A program made the translations under genes and the position numbers. Source: Anaerolineae bacterium (GTDB taxonomy: Bacteria; Chloroflexota; Anaerolineae; Anaerolineales; UBA11858). From it: a stretch of 9,543 nt of DNA. Below are positions 5,728 through 9,543 of the stretch, one piece after another. Numbering within the stretch: position 1 is the first letter of the stretch; every line of letters starts with the position of its first letter. The stretch lies in NCBI GenBank assembly GCA_003694235.1, contig RFKO01000034.1, positions 1-9,543 on the forward strand, in the 5' to 3' direction. The notes below the pieces were generated by a model. It saw only the letters and a program-made list of their open reading frames with translations. It ran no database searches and had not been told where the DNA came from.

Positions 5728-7629
5728 CTACGGCAATCTGCGATAGATGTGCAGGCTCATCCCCGCCCGACAGCCGATCGGGGGAGCCGGCGCGACCTCC
5801 TCGAAAGCACCGGAGGTCACATATTCCGCCAGGCCACCGCCGTATTGCCGTTCCTCGATCAAAATCACATCCGCTTCACGCTGCCAGCGCGCGGCCAGCT
5901 CATCGTTCCAGAAGCCATAGCGCAACAAGGTATCGGCATCTCCCACGCGCAGCGAGAAATCGGCGTTCAATTGCGGTGGGAAGAAACGTGCCCGCGGCAA
6001 GGCCAGCAAGGCGACCTGAGAATCGCTGCCCTGCCAGTAAACCAACGTCTCTTCCGGCACCTGCGCGGCCAGGTGCGCCGCGGCTGCCCGATAATCCGCA
6101 ATCACATCATGGTCACAGGCATACAAAAAATCCTTGCGCCCCAACAGCCCTACCGGAGCGAGCAACCAGCCCGCCAGCAAGAGAAGCGCCAGCGCGCCTC
6201 CCCCTCCGGCGGGGAAGGGAACTCTTCTGGCTCGCAACCAGGCCGGCAGCCGCCACATCGCCAACAGAATGAGCGACATCCCCAAAGCGAGAAAGATCGC
6301 ACGCACCCGCAAATCCAGCCATTGCATAGCTACATCGAAGGAGTAGCGCTCCAGGAGACCAAATTTACTGAACACCAGCCCCCAAAGCGGCACCGTGCCC
6401 GGCAACACCTTCCCGCCGGAAAGGCGCGGCAACGGCATATCCAGCAAATCCCTGATCAGGGCATCCAGAGCAGTTTGCGCACCGCTGCCAAAGTGAGAGA
6501 CGTACCCCCACAGCAACGCCCCCGCCCCGATCAGGGCCGCGCCCCACGCCAGCAAAGCGCGCCCGCGGCTGAGCTCCAGCCGCCAGCGCGGCAGGGTGAG
6601 CGCCAGCAGGAGCAATCCCATCACATCGAAAAAAAACAAATAACCGGAGAAACAATACACACAGTGCTTTCCCCCCAACGATGCCCAGGCATGGATCAGA
6701 AACAGAAAAACGAACGTCCCGCTGAGAAATATCGCTTTCCTGCGCTCACCCGCCCGCCAGGAAAGCGGCCACAAAAGCCAGGCAGCCAGCACGCCCATCA
6801 GCGGCACGAAATGCAGATAGTACCCCTGAAACAGACTGCTCAAACGGGGGAGTAAAGGAACGGTCGGGCGCGGCCAGGGCAACACCCCGTCAATCCGCCA
6901 GCGGTCGAGAAAAGGGGTAATCTCCGGTGGAAACCATTTCACCCACATCCCCCAGATGGCGGGGGCGTAATACAAGTGCACACCGAGGAAAATCAGCAAG
7001 CCCACACCTGTAGCCAGAAAGCCGGTTACGCGGTCATGCTGCCAGAAAATGAAAACCAGCAGCAAGAAGAGCACCGGCGCCATGTTCAGACGCGTCAGTC
7101 CAAGCACGGCGGCCAGCGCCGCGCCCAACACCACCTGCCAGCGGCTCGCGCCCTCATCCAGCACCAGATAGAGAATCCATACCAGTAAACAGGCCACCAA
7201 TCCCTGCGAGGTAGCCAGTGCATAATTTTGCAACAACGAGGTGTATAGCGCCAGCGTGACCACGGCCAGCGCCGCCATCCACTCTCCCCGCCAGCGGCGC
7301 ACCGTCAGCCACACCCCCAGCATAAACAGCAAGGAAAGAGCAAAGGCAAAGTACCGCCCGGTATCCAGCCCCGGTCTGAACAGCACCTGAACAAAGCCGG
7401 GAATATAAAACGAGAGCGGCATGTGATTGGTCCACAAACCGTATTCCTGAAAAGGGCGGTACTCCCCCGCTGCAAACAGATAACCCTTCAGCAGATACAG
7501 CCCCTCATCCAGGACGGTATCCACCCGATGAGCGTACCCCCACGCCCGAAGAGCATAGAGCAGCGCGCCCATCAGGGCAACGCCCCGCGCCAGGCCAGCC
7601 GACCGCCCCAGGCGGCCCACCAGCCTCAT
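5728..7629 (-). CDS. GT-C membrane glycosyltransferase (GT39/PMT-2/ArnT-like)
   Basis: This 633-residue membrane protein probably takes a sugar from a polyprenyl-phosphate carrier and transfers it on the outer side of the membrane. The first helix (about 17-33) is followed by VLDEGLY with Asp41-Glu42, the catalytic/metal acidic pair of the first outer loop in GT-C enzymes, and then GLWTNHMPLSFY (64-75), matching the tNhPPly region of PMT-2 proteins. About twelve to fourteen hydrophobic segments follow, up to about 495. Residues 500-633 form a soluble tail (DHDVIADYR, YWQGSDS, DVILIEERQYGGG). A CxxC motif (C323-V-Y-C326) lies in GGKHCVYCFSGY. The start ATG directly follows the gmd stop (TAGATG) with GGGAGGTG six bases upstream. 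The acceptor could be protein, lipid or glycan. A non-catalytic relative is unlikely since the acidic pair is intact. Confidence 0.85.
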   Translation of the reverse strand: MRLVGRLGRSAGLARGVALMGALLYALRAWGYAHRVDTVLDEGLYLLKGYLFAAGEYRPFQEYGLWTNHMPLSFYIPGFVQVLFRPGLDTGRYFAFALSLLFMLGVWLTVRRWRGEWMAALAVVTLALYTSLLQNYALATSQGLVACLLVWILYLVLDEGASRWQVVLGAALAAVLGLTRLNMAPVLFLLLVFIFWQHDRVTGFLATGVGLLIFLGVHLYYAPAIWGMWVKWFPPEITPFLDRWRIDGVLPWPRPTVPLLPRLSSLFQGYYLHFVPLMGVLAAWLLWPLSWRAGERRKAIFLSGTFVFLFLIHAWASLGGKHCVYCFSGYLFFFDVMGLLLLALTLPRWRLELSRGRALLAWGAALIGAGALLWGYVSHFGSGAQTALDALIRDLLDMPLPRLSGGKVLPGTVPLWGLVFSKFGLLERYSFDVAMQWLDLRVRAIFLALGMSLILLAMWRLPAWLRARRVPFPAGGGGALALLLLAGWLLAPVGLLGRKDFLYACDHDVIADYRAAAAHLAAQVPEETLVYWQGSDSQVALLALPRARFFPPQLNADFSLRVGDADTLLRYGFWNDELAARWQREADVILIEERQYGGGLAEYVTSGAFEEVAPAPPIGCRAGMSLHIYRRLP

Positions 7630-9543
<1,914 letters not shown>

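Noticed and set aside
5599..6855. 418-residue open frame on the plus strand
   Set aside because: It lies opposite the GT-C and GT4 genes, shows low-complexity Arg/Pro/Gln composition and has no domain signature.

Overview
All genes in this window lie on the minus strand, so transcription runs from position 9543 towards position 1. The window is densely coding and moderately GC-rich by eye. It carries a cluster for assembling a glycan or glycolipid. I see no transposase, integrase, tRNA, rRNA, CRISPR array or phage gene. The mix of a cytoplasmic-looking type I phosphodiesterase, a flippase-like LPG_synthase_TM protein, large GT-C membrane proteins and a short GDP-mannose 4,6-dehydratase suggests a bacterium of the Chloroflexota, perhaps Anaerolineae. 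That placement is inferred from gene style, not from a marker gene.

In transcription order there are three blocks. Block A (9543 to 4574) holds the C-terminal part of a multi-pass membrane protein, a GDP-mannose 4,6-dehydratase (gmd), a GT39/PMT-like GT-C glycosyltransferase and a GT4 glycosyltransferase. gmd and the GT-C gene abut (TAGATG) and the GT4 gene follows after 11 bases. A small hairpin with a T-run lies between the first membrane protein and gmd. A 215-base gap (4359-4573), the longest non-coding stretch in the window, contains a strong hairpin just ahead of the next gene. Block B (4358 to 1193) is a tightly coupled trio: an alkaline-phosphatase-superfamily phosphodiesterase, a flippase-like membrane protein (ATGA overlap) and a left-handed-beta-helix acyltransferase (TGATG overlap). 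Block C starts at a near-consensus sigma-70 promoter (1159-1187) with a leader of about 115 bases. It holds a GT2 polyprenyl-phosphate glycosyltransferase of DPM/ArnC/GtrB type and the first codons of another gene running off the left edge.

A plausible combined reading, which is inference, is as follows. Gmd supplies a GDP-deoxyhexose precursor. The GT4 enzyme adds sugars in the cytoplasm. The GT2 enzyme loads a sugar onto polyprenyl phosphate. The LPG_synthase_TM protein is a candidate for moving a lipid-linked sugar across the membrane. The GT-C enzyme uses lipid-linked sugar on the outer face, and the LbH enzyme acylates a sugar. The phosphodiesterase is the least expected member: it has all the metal ligands of its superfamily, has no signal peptide, and is translationally coupled to the flippase-like protein. 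No Wzx/Wzy pair, ABC exporter, initiating phosphoglycosyltransferase or second enzyme of GDP-fucose or GDP-rhamnose synthesis is visible here.
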